The notes under the pieces were generated by a model. It was not told the DNA's origin, did no database searches, and worked only from the letters and a program-made list of their open reading frames with translations. This document shows positions 1-11,900 of a stretch of 64,000 nucleotides of DNA, piece by piece. The stretch is from Cryphonectria parasitica EP155 (lineage: Eukaryota; Ascomycota; Sordariomycetes; Diaporthales; Cryphonectriaceae). Position numbers and translations under genes: made by a program. Positions within the stretch are counted from its first letter, which is position 1. The number at the start of each line of letters is the position of its first letter. The DNA lies in assembly GCF_011745365.1 (NCBI RefSeq), contig NW_024468910.1, positions 3,934,068-3,998,067 of the forward strand. The letters are read 5' to 3'.

Positions 1-1
1 G

Positions 2-172
2 GGCGGCGACCTGCTAGACGAGGAGAGCGATTCGGATGAGAGGTCCAGGATGCTCCGGGAGTCTAGGGAAGGGCCTCGACTGGTTGAACTCCAGAATAAA
101 GATGGCGATCCCGCCTTGAGAGCTGACGACAGCAATTCCCGCGGCGAACCCCATGGGGAACACCAACGATAG
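2..172 (+). CDS. 3' end of an unknown acidic, Ser/Asp-rich protein (partial)
   Basis: Reading frame 2 is open from the left edge to a TAG at 170-172 and encodes 56 residues. The segment is strongly hydrophilic, begins with an acidic stretch (DEESDSDE) and contains many Arg, Asp, Glu and Ser residues. It has no hydrophobic segment or known motif. Such tails are common at the cytoplasmic C-termini of fungal transporters and of nuclear proteins, so no function can be assigned. The other two forward frames close early, and codon use here resembles the GC-rich coding exons further right. The start lies outside the window. The 96-codon ORF that follows at 176-466 looks like 3' untranslated sequence rather than coding sequence. 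Confidence 0.5.
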   Translation, partial: GGDLLDEESDSDERSRMLRESREGPRLVELQNKDGDPALRADDSNSRGEPHGEHQR

Positions 173-2205
173 AATATGGTGGTTTTCACGTCACGCATGG
201 ACATTTTCTGGACCTCGTATCCGTGGTATAAACAAGGACCGACGATGCACATTATGTCGCCATGCCGAAACATCATGGCGATAGCAGTATTATTTGGGCA
301 TGCGTTATTGCTTTTGACTGTTGGCCTCGCTCTATGTAAAAGCCGGGAGGGGTTTTGCGAGTTCTTTCGGGCTGTCCCGGTATCCCGACTCAGTTTTCAC
401 GAAGCAGCCAGTGCTTTTTTTCTCACTGCAGATTCAGACAAGCTTGTGCGGATCGTTGGGTACTGATGTATGACATGGGATGTTGAATGCGACTCAGTGG
501 CCATCAAGTTGTGTGATGGCTATTGATCCATCCTGCGTCGATGCTCAGAGGCGGGAGGTTTTTTGACATGGAACTGTGTAACTGGGTTGGTTTTCAAGGT
601 CACTGGAGTCTGGAGTGTTTGAGCATTGTTCATGATATCACCAATGTATTTGTTATTTCTTCCCTTTTCTTTAATGTTTTTCTGTTCCCGGAGAAGGGGT
701 AGGGAGTTTGAGTTATTGTATTCCCTCAGGCGGATTTTCATCTGGTCTTTCGTAGTGTGGGCCGCAAGAACATGACATGCCTGTAGTCAGACGAGAGTGA
801 ATGAGGTGAGGCTGTACAAACAGCTTTGATATTGTTTGATTTGAGCACATGGCGACAGTCTACAAGTTACTCTAGTATTCAACAACAGCCATTGCACCGC
901 AGTATTATAACAATATGGCACTCTTGCTATGCTCTCCTTCATAAGACAGGCGGTAATGAGTCCTTGTCCTTGCATCTCACGGGTTTTCTGCAAATAATGA
1001 TGTTGACTCCTAGTATGTTCACTGGGCCCTCAGCGCCAGCATCACGTCTACTAGAACATGATACAGGGTGCTCAAAGCTGACCTGCGAGGTAGACTCGGT
1101 TGTCATAGCATTATTTGTGAAGTCATCAGGTCTTGCTACTGTCCAGATTCTCTTCATATACATGATCTACTTTCACGTCTATAGGATTTCAGGTATACTG
1201 GCCTGCAAATTAATATTGTACGTCATGTGTATGCTGCTATTCTACAAACAACATCTTCTTGCGAAGATGGGAAGGATGCCTGGTCCATCTGGGAGTCTAT
1301 TAGGAAGCAGCCATACCGTAATATGTCATGTTATAGTCTAAATATATATATTAAGAGAAGTACAGCACACAGCATCTCAGGGTAAGTATGTAGACTGACA
1401 TCACGATCGGATGAGATGTTTCATTCGAAAGATGCTTTCTGATTTGTTGGTGGGATGAATGTTGCCAAGGATGGTCTGTCTGAATGACTCAGGATTGGGG
1501 AAATCTTTGGTTGCCATGGCTATAGCCTAAATGGAGATGCATCTGTTCCATGTCAAATCTACTGATTCCGCATGAGGGACTATGCATACTGTTCATCAGT
1601 AGAACAAAGAAAAAGATAAAGGTTGAAGGTAAAGTACCGGAGAAGCATGTGAAAGGCAGACACAGATGGATCTGGACCCATGGGCCGTCCTGCGGCATTC
1701 CCCACAGGGCCCTAGCTGCCCCAGCTCAAGGCTGGGCCACTGTAGGGGGGCAGGGGGGGAGGGGGTTGGTCAGGCCCACTGATTGGATGAAGTCACACCT
1801 GACTAGACGGATGGTGCTGAGCTCTCCTGAGTGTGCTAAGACAATCTATCAGCTTGACCTGCCACCTGGGAGGACTTCAGCCCATCCCTTCTGCACACAT
1901 TTCTTTCCTCATCACAACGTTGTCAACTACCTTTCTCCACCTTCTTACTACCTTTTCAGCTACTGAGCATACTGTATTGTACTCAACAATCATTTTCTCC
2001 CCCTCTCTACCCAGAAAGCAAGCAGCTTTGTACTCCCAGCCCATGCACAGCAGTTGCAGCACCATCTGCTGGTGACATCAGCTCAAAACCCAACCTTATC
2101 GGTACCACCACCCCCCAGCGTGCGCATCAGCTCACTCAACCCAGCCCACCCATTGATGCAAAGAGGGGGCGGCCGACAGGCTGTCGCAGGTCACCAGTCG
2201 AATGA
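173..2205. other. Intergenic region, 2.0 kb, no gene recognised
   Basis: Several ORFs occur on both strands, the longest 171 codons at 826-1341, but they overlap in different frames, lack family motifs and have no coding-like composition. There is a G-rich run at about 1745-1765. From about 1860 to 2030 the plus strand is pyrimidine-rich, as is usual for the leader of a fungal gene, which fits the gene starting at 2206. Confidence 0.6.
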
Positions 2206-5200
2206 ATGCAACCCCTAAACCCCTTCCTCGCTGCCTTCTTCAAGAGCCCCATCCCGTCGCAGTGCAGCCCGGTCCAGTACCACGTCCTCCTGGTTCCCAC
2301 CACCGATGTCCTCCTCACCTCGCGTGAGGCCGAGGCCACTCCCGGCTCCAGCATTGCCGAGACCGTTTCTACAGACGACTTCCTCGCCAGCCATGTTCTG
2401 CGCATCCCAGACCCGACCAGGCCGGTGGGAGGCACCAACGGGAATGGCCCGGCCGGTGGAGGGAAGGACTCGATGCCGAACCTGCGCGAGATGAGGGGCA
2501 AGGCGAAGCAGTATAATACGATTAATGGGAGGAATGTCGTAATCAAGGACAACGTGGTGTATACGAACAAAGGTAGGTTCATCTACAAGGGTGTCGTGTT
2601 GGGTGGTTTGATATCCCGAGCTAACGCCAGCGTGCGCCAGGCTTCAAGACGTTGGCCTCTGCCAACCTCCTCGGGGACGCGATCTGGTACTCAGACACAC
2701 TAGAGCCTAGGGGGTGGCTAGTCTACTACATCTCGCGACCGCTGGTGGGATCATGGGAGGAGATCAAGATCACGCCCGCAGTGCTCGTCGAGGGGACGAG
2801 GAGGGCCGGGGCACTACAACAGAATGGTGCATCACCACAGTCGGAGACCAGCGACGCCTCCATGGTACCCAAAAAGAAGGAGATTAAGAGCTTCCACGAC
2901 CTGCTCAACCACTTTCCCATCATCGCGAGGCAGATGCAGACCGGGCTCGAGAAGCTGTTCCGCGAGTTCACATTGGTCATAGAGCGTCCATTACCACCGC
3001 CTCCATCAGCATCACATATTCCAGACCCTACACCGGAGGGACCCATCACTACAGCCACGAGGAACGCCAGGTCGAACAGCATGTCACAGGTTTCAAAATT
3101 GCCGTCTAACGGCCAGAGGGCGCAGAAATTTCTGGAGCCGTTCTATGCCGAAGATGACGAAGAGGTTTTCCGAGTCTCGCTAGAGACGGCCGTGACGAAT
3201 GCGATCGATCTCTTCCAGAGTGTCGACAAACAGCAGCTATCACTTCTAGGTGCGACGACTGAGCTGACGGGGCCGGTGGTGGAGCGGCTGATCGAGCGCT
3301 ATGTCACGGAGAATGTGCACAACATGCTGTTCCCTAGGCTGGCTGCCCTCAAGAGGCCCGAGGATCTGGAGCTCGAGGCCAAGATCCGACAGATGGATTT
3401 CATTGATGTGTCGCAGCTGGGTATTTTTATCGAGGGCGGCCATCGAGGAAAGCAGGAGCTCATCTCCAGGCTGGCGAGGGCTATTGACGAGTTCAAAAAG
3501 ATCACAAATGCTGGAAGCCCACAGGAGATGATGGATATTCTACTATCGACCATGAAGTCTCTGACGCAGCTCGGAGATGCGCCTCCAATACCGGACAACC
3601 GTCCCGTGACGCCTTCTGCAGAAAAGACGATCCTCACCATCAATGCGGATACGTTGGTGTCACTCCTTCTCTTTGTTGTGATCAGGGCACAGATTAAGCA
3701 TCTGCAGGCGCGATTCTTATACATGCGCCATTTCATCTTCGTGGAAGACGTCGACAGCGGCGAGATGGGATATGCCTTGAGCACATTTGAAGCTGTGCTC
3801 GTTTACCTTGATCGCGATTCGACAGGCCTGCGCAGGGCGAGCCATCGGAACAAGGTTCTCTGGGATGCGACAGCTCAGGGCGACCTCGAAATTTTGCAAA
3901 AGATCATGGAACCCAGTGGAAATGCTGTAGACGACGCGGTCAATGAGGAGGAAGCTGCTGCTCTGTCGTCGGCTCGATCGAGTCGGCGGGCATCCATGAG
4001 CAGCAGTCACTGGAGTTTCATAAACGGATCATCAAGGAGATCCTCCACCGTCTTGACGAACTCTGAGCGCTTCTCGATGGGATCCGACCTCAGTCACGTC
4101 TTTCCTTTCAACAGACATGAAGACCTGGATAGTACAACAGAATCCATGTTCCCACCCTTGAAACGCATTAAAAAGGTGGCCATGGATGTGCGAAGCCTCT
4201 CGAGCGGATCGGAGATCTCATTCCACTCCCGATCTGGGAGTATTGGGACCATTGGAAGCGGAATCGAGGGTGACACATCGATCGAGCGACTATCCCAGAC
4301 GCAAGACTCGTTTGGCGAGTCTATTCTCATGATGGCCGTGCAAAATGGACGTCCAGAGGCCCTGACATATCTGCTCGGCCTCAAGTCCTACTACCCGCCG
4401 GACGTCGTCCTTGAGGACAGCAATAATGAAGAAACGACCCTCTTCAGCGCCGCTGTTCAGCTTGGCGACGAGAGGGTGATTCGAATCTTGTTGGACTTCA
4501 TGAACAATGAGCCCGGCATTACGGAAGACAAGATGAGGTTGTATTTCGCTAAACAGGATGTATGGGGTCGCAGCGTGGCTCACTACATGTTCCATGCGCC
4601 TTTTCTAATTATCAACTATGGGAGGATGATGCCGTGGACCCTTCAGGATAAGAACGGGCAGACACCGCTCTTCGCAATATGCCGCTCCTACGACCATACG
4701 CTGTACCACGCGATGGTGCAGCAAGCCCTCGAGATCGCGACCGAGTGTCAAGGCGACGGGCAGCCCCTTCATCTCGACGAGCATATCGATGCGAAGGGCA
4801 ACACCCTGCTCCACATCATCAACGATGCGCAGCTCTGCCTGAGGGTGCTGCAGAAATGCGACGCAGACGTCAACGCAGTCAATGATCGAAAGTTCACTCC
4901 CCTGATGGTGGCCAGCAAATATGGCCGCTTCGATGTGGTTCGAGCCTTCTTTGGTGATGCCAGGGTTGATATCACGGCCAAGGAACTTCGCGGGTTGACG
5001 GCTGTGGACCTCGCCAAAGATGACGATGTTCGCAACAAGATTGACGACCTTGTCCTTTTCGGTGCGCCTCCAGGAAACGAGTCTCGCACGACGGCCGTGG
5101 TGCGGTCCTATTTTGTTGAGGATGCCAGCATTCGCTTCGTGCTGAAATCTGGCGCGCCGGTGGACAAGCACAGTTATGCCGTGACGACCTGTAGGCGATC

Positions 5201-6497
5201 GCTGACGGACTTTGAGCACCTCGCGAAGCTTTTGTGCATGGAGAACCCAGCCTCGTGGATACCGTCTCTGGCCGGCTTGCGATCACCGTTCCAGATCCCC
5301 GTCAAGCCTAGCAGGGCGGTCCTCAAGGACCTGCAGATCAGGATGGACTGGTTCCTGCGCATCTTGCTGGCTCACCCGACGTTTGCGACCCACGAGATGC
5401 TGTGGGAGTTCTTCCTAGTACCGGATCTACAGCCTGACATGATGGAGCAGCGCACCAAGCTCAAAGCCGACACCCGTGTGGAAAAGGTCCGCGAGGAGCT
5501 CGAGCCTCTAGAGGATGTGCGCGAGGTTGAACAGTTTGTCGATCATGCCCGCGAAAACGTCCGCAGCGTCAACCACTCGACAAAGAGCGTCGCGCGAAGG
5601 ACAAACGTGGTTGGCAATGCTGCCCTGGATCTATACGATTCGTCGGTGCTCCTGCATCGTGCTGTGTCTACCCTACCTTTCCTCCCGCCGGCGCATCTCA
5701 CCGCCCTCGAGACCTACGTACGGGCCCTCTCACCTACATCAGCTCATCCCTACGCGGCATTTCATTCCTCGCAGCTTGCCTTGCAATCCACCATCGACGC
5801 CATCTTGACAGCACTCACGCGCCCGCCCCGGCTTATCAACCAGATCAATGCCTTACGCCGCACTGTAGAACGCAACTACTCGTCCCTCTCACGCTCCACC
5901 CGATGGCCGCTAGGACTTCTCGACGACGCCCGCCAGCGGCTCAACGAGGAGCGTGAGGAGAGGGTTCGTGCCGGCCAGGCTGAGGTGGACAATCTCTCCC
6001 GCGAGCTAAGGTACACCCAGCAGACAGTGGCGGCGGAGCTCGCAGGGTGGCAGGACATGCACGAGAAGATGGGACGCAGAGCGATACGGGAGCTCGCAAG
6101 AGGCATGGTCGTGGTCGAGAAGATGCGGCTGGAGGGAATGAGGCGAGCCCTGAGGAAGCTGAAAGAGTTCGGCGGCGCAGGTGGCGCTGAGCCCCTGCGA
6201 CGTGGCAGTACTGGAGACGGCGGCGGTGATGGAGCCCCTGGGTTTTCCAGCCTGACCCCGCCTGTCGCGCTGGCTGGGCTCAACATGGCCCCAAAGCAAG
6301 AGGCCGAGGTTGACGCAGGCCTACCTGTGCAGTCAGACGCTGCCAGGACGCCAATTCCCAAGGAGATCATGAAGCTGGACGCGGAGGATTCAGCAGGTCC
6401 GAGCCCTACGGGATCCTCCAGCTCAGGTCAGGTCCACCGACCATTATTTGATGACGAGCTCCCTGGCGAGGAGGAAAGGGGCAGTGCTAGCAGGTAA
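2206..6497 (+). CDS. VPS9-domain, ankyrin-repeat, PX-like endosomal protein (Vrl1/VARP-like)
   Basis: Two exons, 2206-2572 and 2641-6497, encode 1407 aa. The 68-nt intron has a GTAGGT donor, a CTAAC branch site near 2621 and a CAG acceptor; without splicing the frame stops soon after it. The start is the first ATG after an in-frame TGA at 2203-2205. A VPS9-type region lies at about residues 318-523 (MLFPRL, then LLFVVIRAQIKHLQARFLYM and MGYALSTFEAVL). Ankyrin-like repeats follow at about 676-930 (GESILMMAVQNG, KGNTLLHIINDA, FTPLMVASKYGRFDVV). Next come a PX-like region at about 943-1056 and a helical, coiled-coil-like region at about 1063-1300. This order matches yeast Vrl1 and metazoan VARP-type proteins. 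VPS9 domains are exchange factors for Rab5-type GTPases, so an early-endosome sorting role is inferred. The acidic, Ser-rich linkers and C-terminus look disordered. Confidence 0.88.
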
Positions 6498-7901
6498 GGT
6501 GACCGACAGACATGGCATAGCTGGTCCAAAAAGGGTACTGGGTCTACTATTCACACACGTGGCTGGACGACGGGTCTGGCAAAGCAGGCAGACGGGAAAG
6601 GTGGGGGCGTTATTTTGGACGGACGACGACAACGACATGGGGCGCATGGCAGTACAAGCAAAATGTGATCATAGAGAGCGGAGGGAGGAGAGGCTCTTCC
6701 CCCCCCCCCCCCCACGCATGTAGATTCGCAGGTGTTGATACTTTGGCCAATGGATACCCCTTTTTTCTTTTCTTTTTCTTTCCTTCCCTCAAATCTCGTA
6801 TTGAAGTTGGGACACTGCCTGCCTGCCTGCCTTTCTGCCTGGGTGGCTTGGTGAAAAAGTGAACACACAAGGACGACCGTCGACAGACTGGACAGACGAG
6901 GCCACCAAGGAACATTGAACCCAAAGGAACGGGACAGTCCCCATCTCGGGATGGCGTAGGAGAGGGGCGGAACCACCCAGATCGAGTGGATGAGATGGCT
7001 TCACGATCCGACTTCAGATGACGACTTCGATTCAGACCCCAAATCGGGAGAAGGGAAAGGGGGGGGGGAGGAGATGTGGGAATGGGGATCGGGATGATGG
7101 GGAGTGGTGTGTGCTCGGAAGGGGTTGAACGGACCATCACACAGCCGCCAAATCTGCCTCAACAAAACAAGGTCTACTATCTGTTACATGACCAATGGAG
7201 TTATTGTGGTATGATGGTATGATGTGCCTACTTCGTCATCAACACCACCATCAAAGATAAAGTCCGAACAAGGTTTTTACTCTTCACTTCAGGAGATTCT
7301 GAATGGCCAACTGGTCGCCTTACTTTCTGGCCCCGTTCGAGTCACCTGAAACATACCCGACCCAAAGGACCCCACTCGCGGAGAGCCTCTTTCTTGTTTG
7401 CCCCCCTCTTCTTCTCTACACAAAGGAAGGACACCACCGATAAAGGAGGGGGAAGGGTAAGCAAGCTATGACTAGGGCAATATACTAGTTACATGGGCGG
7501 GATGTTGAATCGGATTCTTGATTTTCTCTCCGTCTCTTCTCTTTTCCCTCCTTTTTTCCTTTGCCAGGGTCAAGTCAAATTCTTTCTTCCTTGTCATTCT
7601 AGAACTTTTTTCCCGGGGGGATCAGAGCGCATGGGTAGGGCAAGATTGCGAAAGAGCGGTGTTGCCCTTGTCTACTGGGGGGGGTTTTTGACAGAAAGAA
7701 CCCTTTACCATGCCCTGATCCTAGAACGAACTTGCAGTAGAACTATGGTAGGGGCAAGGAAAAAAGAGAGCAAGGGAGGAAGGAAAGAAAATCCACTCGA
7801 CTGCAGAAGAACGCGATGGAAGTGTTCTCTCGTGTTGGTTTGTATTTACTGTAGTCGTACGAGTTCCTCATGGATTTTCTCGTGGTGGGCTTTAGTGTCA
7901 A

Positions 7902-7970
7902 AAGAGAGAGAGAGAGAGAAGAAAGAGAAGAAGAAGAAGAAGAAGAAGAAGAAGAAGAAGAAGAAGAGAG
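7902..7970. repeat. GA / GAA microsatellite
   Basis: A run of GA dinucleotides passes into about a dozen GAA/AAG trinucleotides. It generates artificial low-complexity ORFs on both strands (poly-Glu, poly-Ser or poly-Leu), none of which is a gene. Confidence 0.95.
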
Positions 7971-8879
7971 ACACAGAAAAGGGGGGCGAGGTGTCTCCGA
8001 TCGTCTTCGAGCTGAATCTCGAACCAGCCTCGATCTCGCACACAACCTAAAGAGTCAGGAACTTCACTTGGTCCCTTTTTCTCCTCTACCAAGTGCCAAA
8101 GTAAAATTCAAGGAAAAGCAGAGCAAGAAGATGGGATGCATGAACCTGCAATAAACCTCACCGCCGGTCAGGGCGACAAAGGATCCGGGCGCCGCCCCTA
8201 CCAGGACAGATTGGCGATGGGCATGGCAGGCGGGTCCTCCGAAATCTTCGATCGGGAAAAACCGACCGAGGCGTCGGGTGTCCTCCCCCCCTCTCTCTCC
8301 TCTTTTTCTCTTTCTCTTCTGTCTTTTGTCGGGGAACACCATCGGCACCCCACTCTTTGTTTCAGGTTTTGAAGATGTTTCATCGTCGTTCGGGGGAAAA
8401 CATGTGATGGGAGTGTGGCTCTTTGAGGGGGGGTCATCTTGTGAGTCATTCGTGCTTTGGGATTGGGTTGGTGGTAGTGGGGGGGGGTGGGTGGGAGGGT
8501 CTTTGGATGCAGGTGTTCGTTGGCGGTGAGCTGTCGATTCCTGGACCGGGGGGGGGGGATGTTTACTTCGGAGTTGGACTTGATAGTATAGCGTCCATAC
8601 TACATAGTACTACGACACTATGCACGACTATGGGTATTTGCATGCTACATAGTAGTAAGTAACTCATGGGAAAAGTGGATATGGCAACGTTCCTTTTTCC
8701 CGTCTCCCCGCAAGGAAACCGAGCGAGGATACCGCAGTAGCCTTGAGAGAAAATACGAAAGAGGCGAGGTGCCGATGTTGACAGATGCATTGTATCATAG
8801 TGCGTAGAGTAGATCACGAGGATGTAGCAGGAAAAGTAAGAGAGAAAAAGGATGGCTGGGAAGAGAGCAAGAGGCCCAT

Positions 8880-8881
<2 letters not shown>

Positions 8882-8911
<30 letters not shown>
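8882..8911. repeat. CA dinucleotide microsatellite, 15 units
   Basis: Uninterrupted CA repeat inside the long gene-free region. Confidence 0.97.
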
Positions 8912-8912
<1 letters not shown>

Positions 8913-11900
8913 CGCATACACAACTGAAGATGGTACAACATGCGCACACTAAGATACATCACACCTTAGTGTACGAGACCAATTTGCAGATCGAACGAAA
9001 AGAGAGAATGAGAAGAAAGAGAAAGACAAGGAATTGTAAGAGTCATAATCGGAAACAAGCCACTGGATGCATGGTGTTGCAAAGGGGGGGGAGGTTGCGA
9101 AGGTGTGGTGCTCCCTCCCAACACTAAATGTACGCGAGAAAATGAAGAAGAGAAGGAGAGAGGTTCAACGCTCAAAACCCGTCTTTTCTTCTTCGCGGTC
9201 ATCGTTGACGCGACCTGCTTCAACGTGAGTGGTCAACTTTTTGCGTGGTTCCTGGCCGACGAACGAACCAATGACGGTCGAGTGCCGGGAGAAGGGGGTG
9301 TGCAGACGAGGTCTGGTTCGCGCCGTGGAGGGTGAGCGGAACCCCTTGGAGGTCCCCACTTTATGTTTTGTTTCTTCCTGCGGTGGCTTGCATGTTCTCC
9401 TCTCCGTCTTTGTGGACTCTCTTTCCCCTCTCTCCCATCTTTCTTCCTCTTTTTTTTTTTTCACTTACTACTATAGTAACTTAAGATCGACCCATCCGGG
9501 AAAGATTGACAGGCGGGTCTTCTCTCCTGGTCAGGTAGGATTTGGGGGCTCGAGCTTTTTTGGCCCGAGTGGTCTTCTGTAAGGGTTGGGTGGCCTGGGT
9601 TTGCTTGTACTATTGTAGCGAGAACCCTCTTCTCGTGCCTGATTTGTGCAGACCAGGGCGGCTGGTGGGCGATATGGGAGGTCTGTTAATACTATAGTAT
9701 GAAGTCCAGAATTGAGGCTGTGCAGGCAGGCCATCAAGGCAAGGACAGCATGATAGGGAAGAGAGAAAGAAATCATCCGATTCGTCCCCTTGTCATGTTG
9801 TAATCCATCGCATTTCATCGTTGCATCGTTCATTTTTTTTTTTTTTTTAGTACGTAGACGCGGGATAAACGATGCGGTCTCTTTCATGAACAATCAAGCC
9901 ACTACTACTACGTACGACTCTGGTGCTACCACCACCATCGAAATCTCAAACAGCCGCCCAGGTGGGTTGTCCAATGAGGCATCGTAAAGGCCATCCGCCG
10001 AAGAACCAGAAAAGCAAAAAGCGAGATGTTTAATTTAATATGCTCACTTTTTGTTTCTTCAATGCACAGCCGCGGTCCCGGATGGCCTACACGCCGCGCG
10101 CTTGTGGTTGATCTACTTTATCTCGCTAAAGGGCCGCGCCGCCCCTTCGCCATTGTATCAGATCAGGTCCAGCTGCTCAAGGACGCGGGAAGTATTTTTG
10201 CGTATGTCTCTTTCCTTAAGCGCCAGGCAGCCTACGAAAAGGGGGGGGGGGGGGAAGGGCCAAGGTCGGGAATCAAAAGAGATACAGAGAGTAGACAGAG
10301 TCGTAGCCGCCCGCTTACAGGGGCCACCACCACCAAATTATCTACCAACCCACCAACTCAGCCCCCAAGCGCCAGAATCCCACCCTTTCCCCTTTTGCCG
10401 AAAAGTGCACTTTTGTTCTGCCGCGTGTGCATAATGCCATCTTCTCTTTTTTTTGTGAGAACCAAGGGAAAAAATGACAGATCTGGGCCAGAGATTGAGC
10501 AGATGGTTACTGCAAAGGCTGTGTACTTGTGCTGTTTTGGGTTACACCCACCAACTCAGCAAGCGGCAGCAAAGCCAGCAAAGCAGCACATGGCAAAGTT
10601 CAGATGATGGATGGTTTGAGGCTACATGGTTTGGGGGATCGATATGATCATGCATGCTGCTTCTGGCCTAGACAGTGCGCTGGCCGCCCCCCACCCCATC
10701 CAAAATAAAGGCAGTCTATGTTGTCCGTCGCCTTTCGAGGCTGTCGAGATGCGCATGCACCAATTTTGAAGCACTGGGAGCAGTGACCGACTATACGAAG
10801 TAGCATTTCATTGGTCCGTTCTGGCTAGGCCTGATCTGCTACAGCTGACCAGAAGGAGGGGGGGGCGCCTGCCTCAACCGCCCTGGGGCCAGGGAACCAG
10901 GCCAGCGTCAGAATGCTAAGCCTCACTTTTCAATCTTTCTCTCTCTCTTCCTGGGGCTCTGACTACACAGAGGATACGTTGGGTCGCAGCACAGTCAGGC
11001 CTTAGACTAATGTCACCCCTGGGTCTCAAGGATGGAGCGATGAAATACATGCATGATACTGCTCTGTGCTGGCAACTCATGATCACCTGCCCTGCTGACT
11101 GATCACACAATCAGATTAATGCGGGTGGTGGGTTCCGATGAGCTGTTGCTCTGTTATCTTCAGTCACTCAGCGTCTGCCAGCTGTCAAAACTAAGAGGGG
11201 CTTCCTTCAGCAGCAGCAGAGAGATCATGAGGTTGGGTTGTACGGTCAGGTGGATTTGGGCAGGCATACAGCGCAACAAAGGGACAAGGGGACCGACCAA
11301 CAGGCCCAGGCCCCTAGCAAAATAGGGCACCCACGCATGTACCATACTAGTATTGCACCCGGAGGATCCAGGATCTGCAGACCAAGATCAGATCCGGAGA
11401 CAATCGGAAGCTGCCCGACTCCTCTCTTGCTCCTCAAAAACTCTAGCACAGTACCTGAGTAGTGTATGTACTAGTACTGCCAACGAAGCAAAAGACAATA
11501 GACAAAGGCAAGGCAAGGCAAGGGGATGGGGTTTGTGGGTTCAGTGCCGTCAGAGGTTCATGCCCGGTGACTTTTTTCATACCTCGACCTGACGTGTCAC
11601 TGTCGAGAGAGGAACACGAATGCAGGTCACGATGATGTTATCAGAAACCAACTCACACACATACACGCCCCGCCGCGTTCCTCGTCTTCTCGTCGGGTTC
11701 GGAGAGGCGAGGCGCGTCCGTCCCCGCGGCGCTGCCCAACATAACGTGTTCGTGCTGCAACAGCTGCCGTCTGCATATGCGGCCTTAATCCCGCACTCTG
11801 GAGGGGTGTTTTGGGTGGTGTGTATCAGGTGAGGCATAGAATGGAGAAGGGGTATGGAGGTGACCTCATTCGTCATTGTGATTATCACATCTTGCAGCAT

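Noticed and set aside
826..1341. 171-codon ORF upstream of the VPS9 gene
   Set aside because: No motif, atypical composition and overlapping ORFs on the other strand; most likely chance.
7493..8050. 185-codon ORF with a Lys-rich tail
   Set aside because: Its tail is produced by the GAA microsatellite, and the rest has no coding character.
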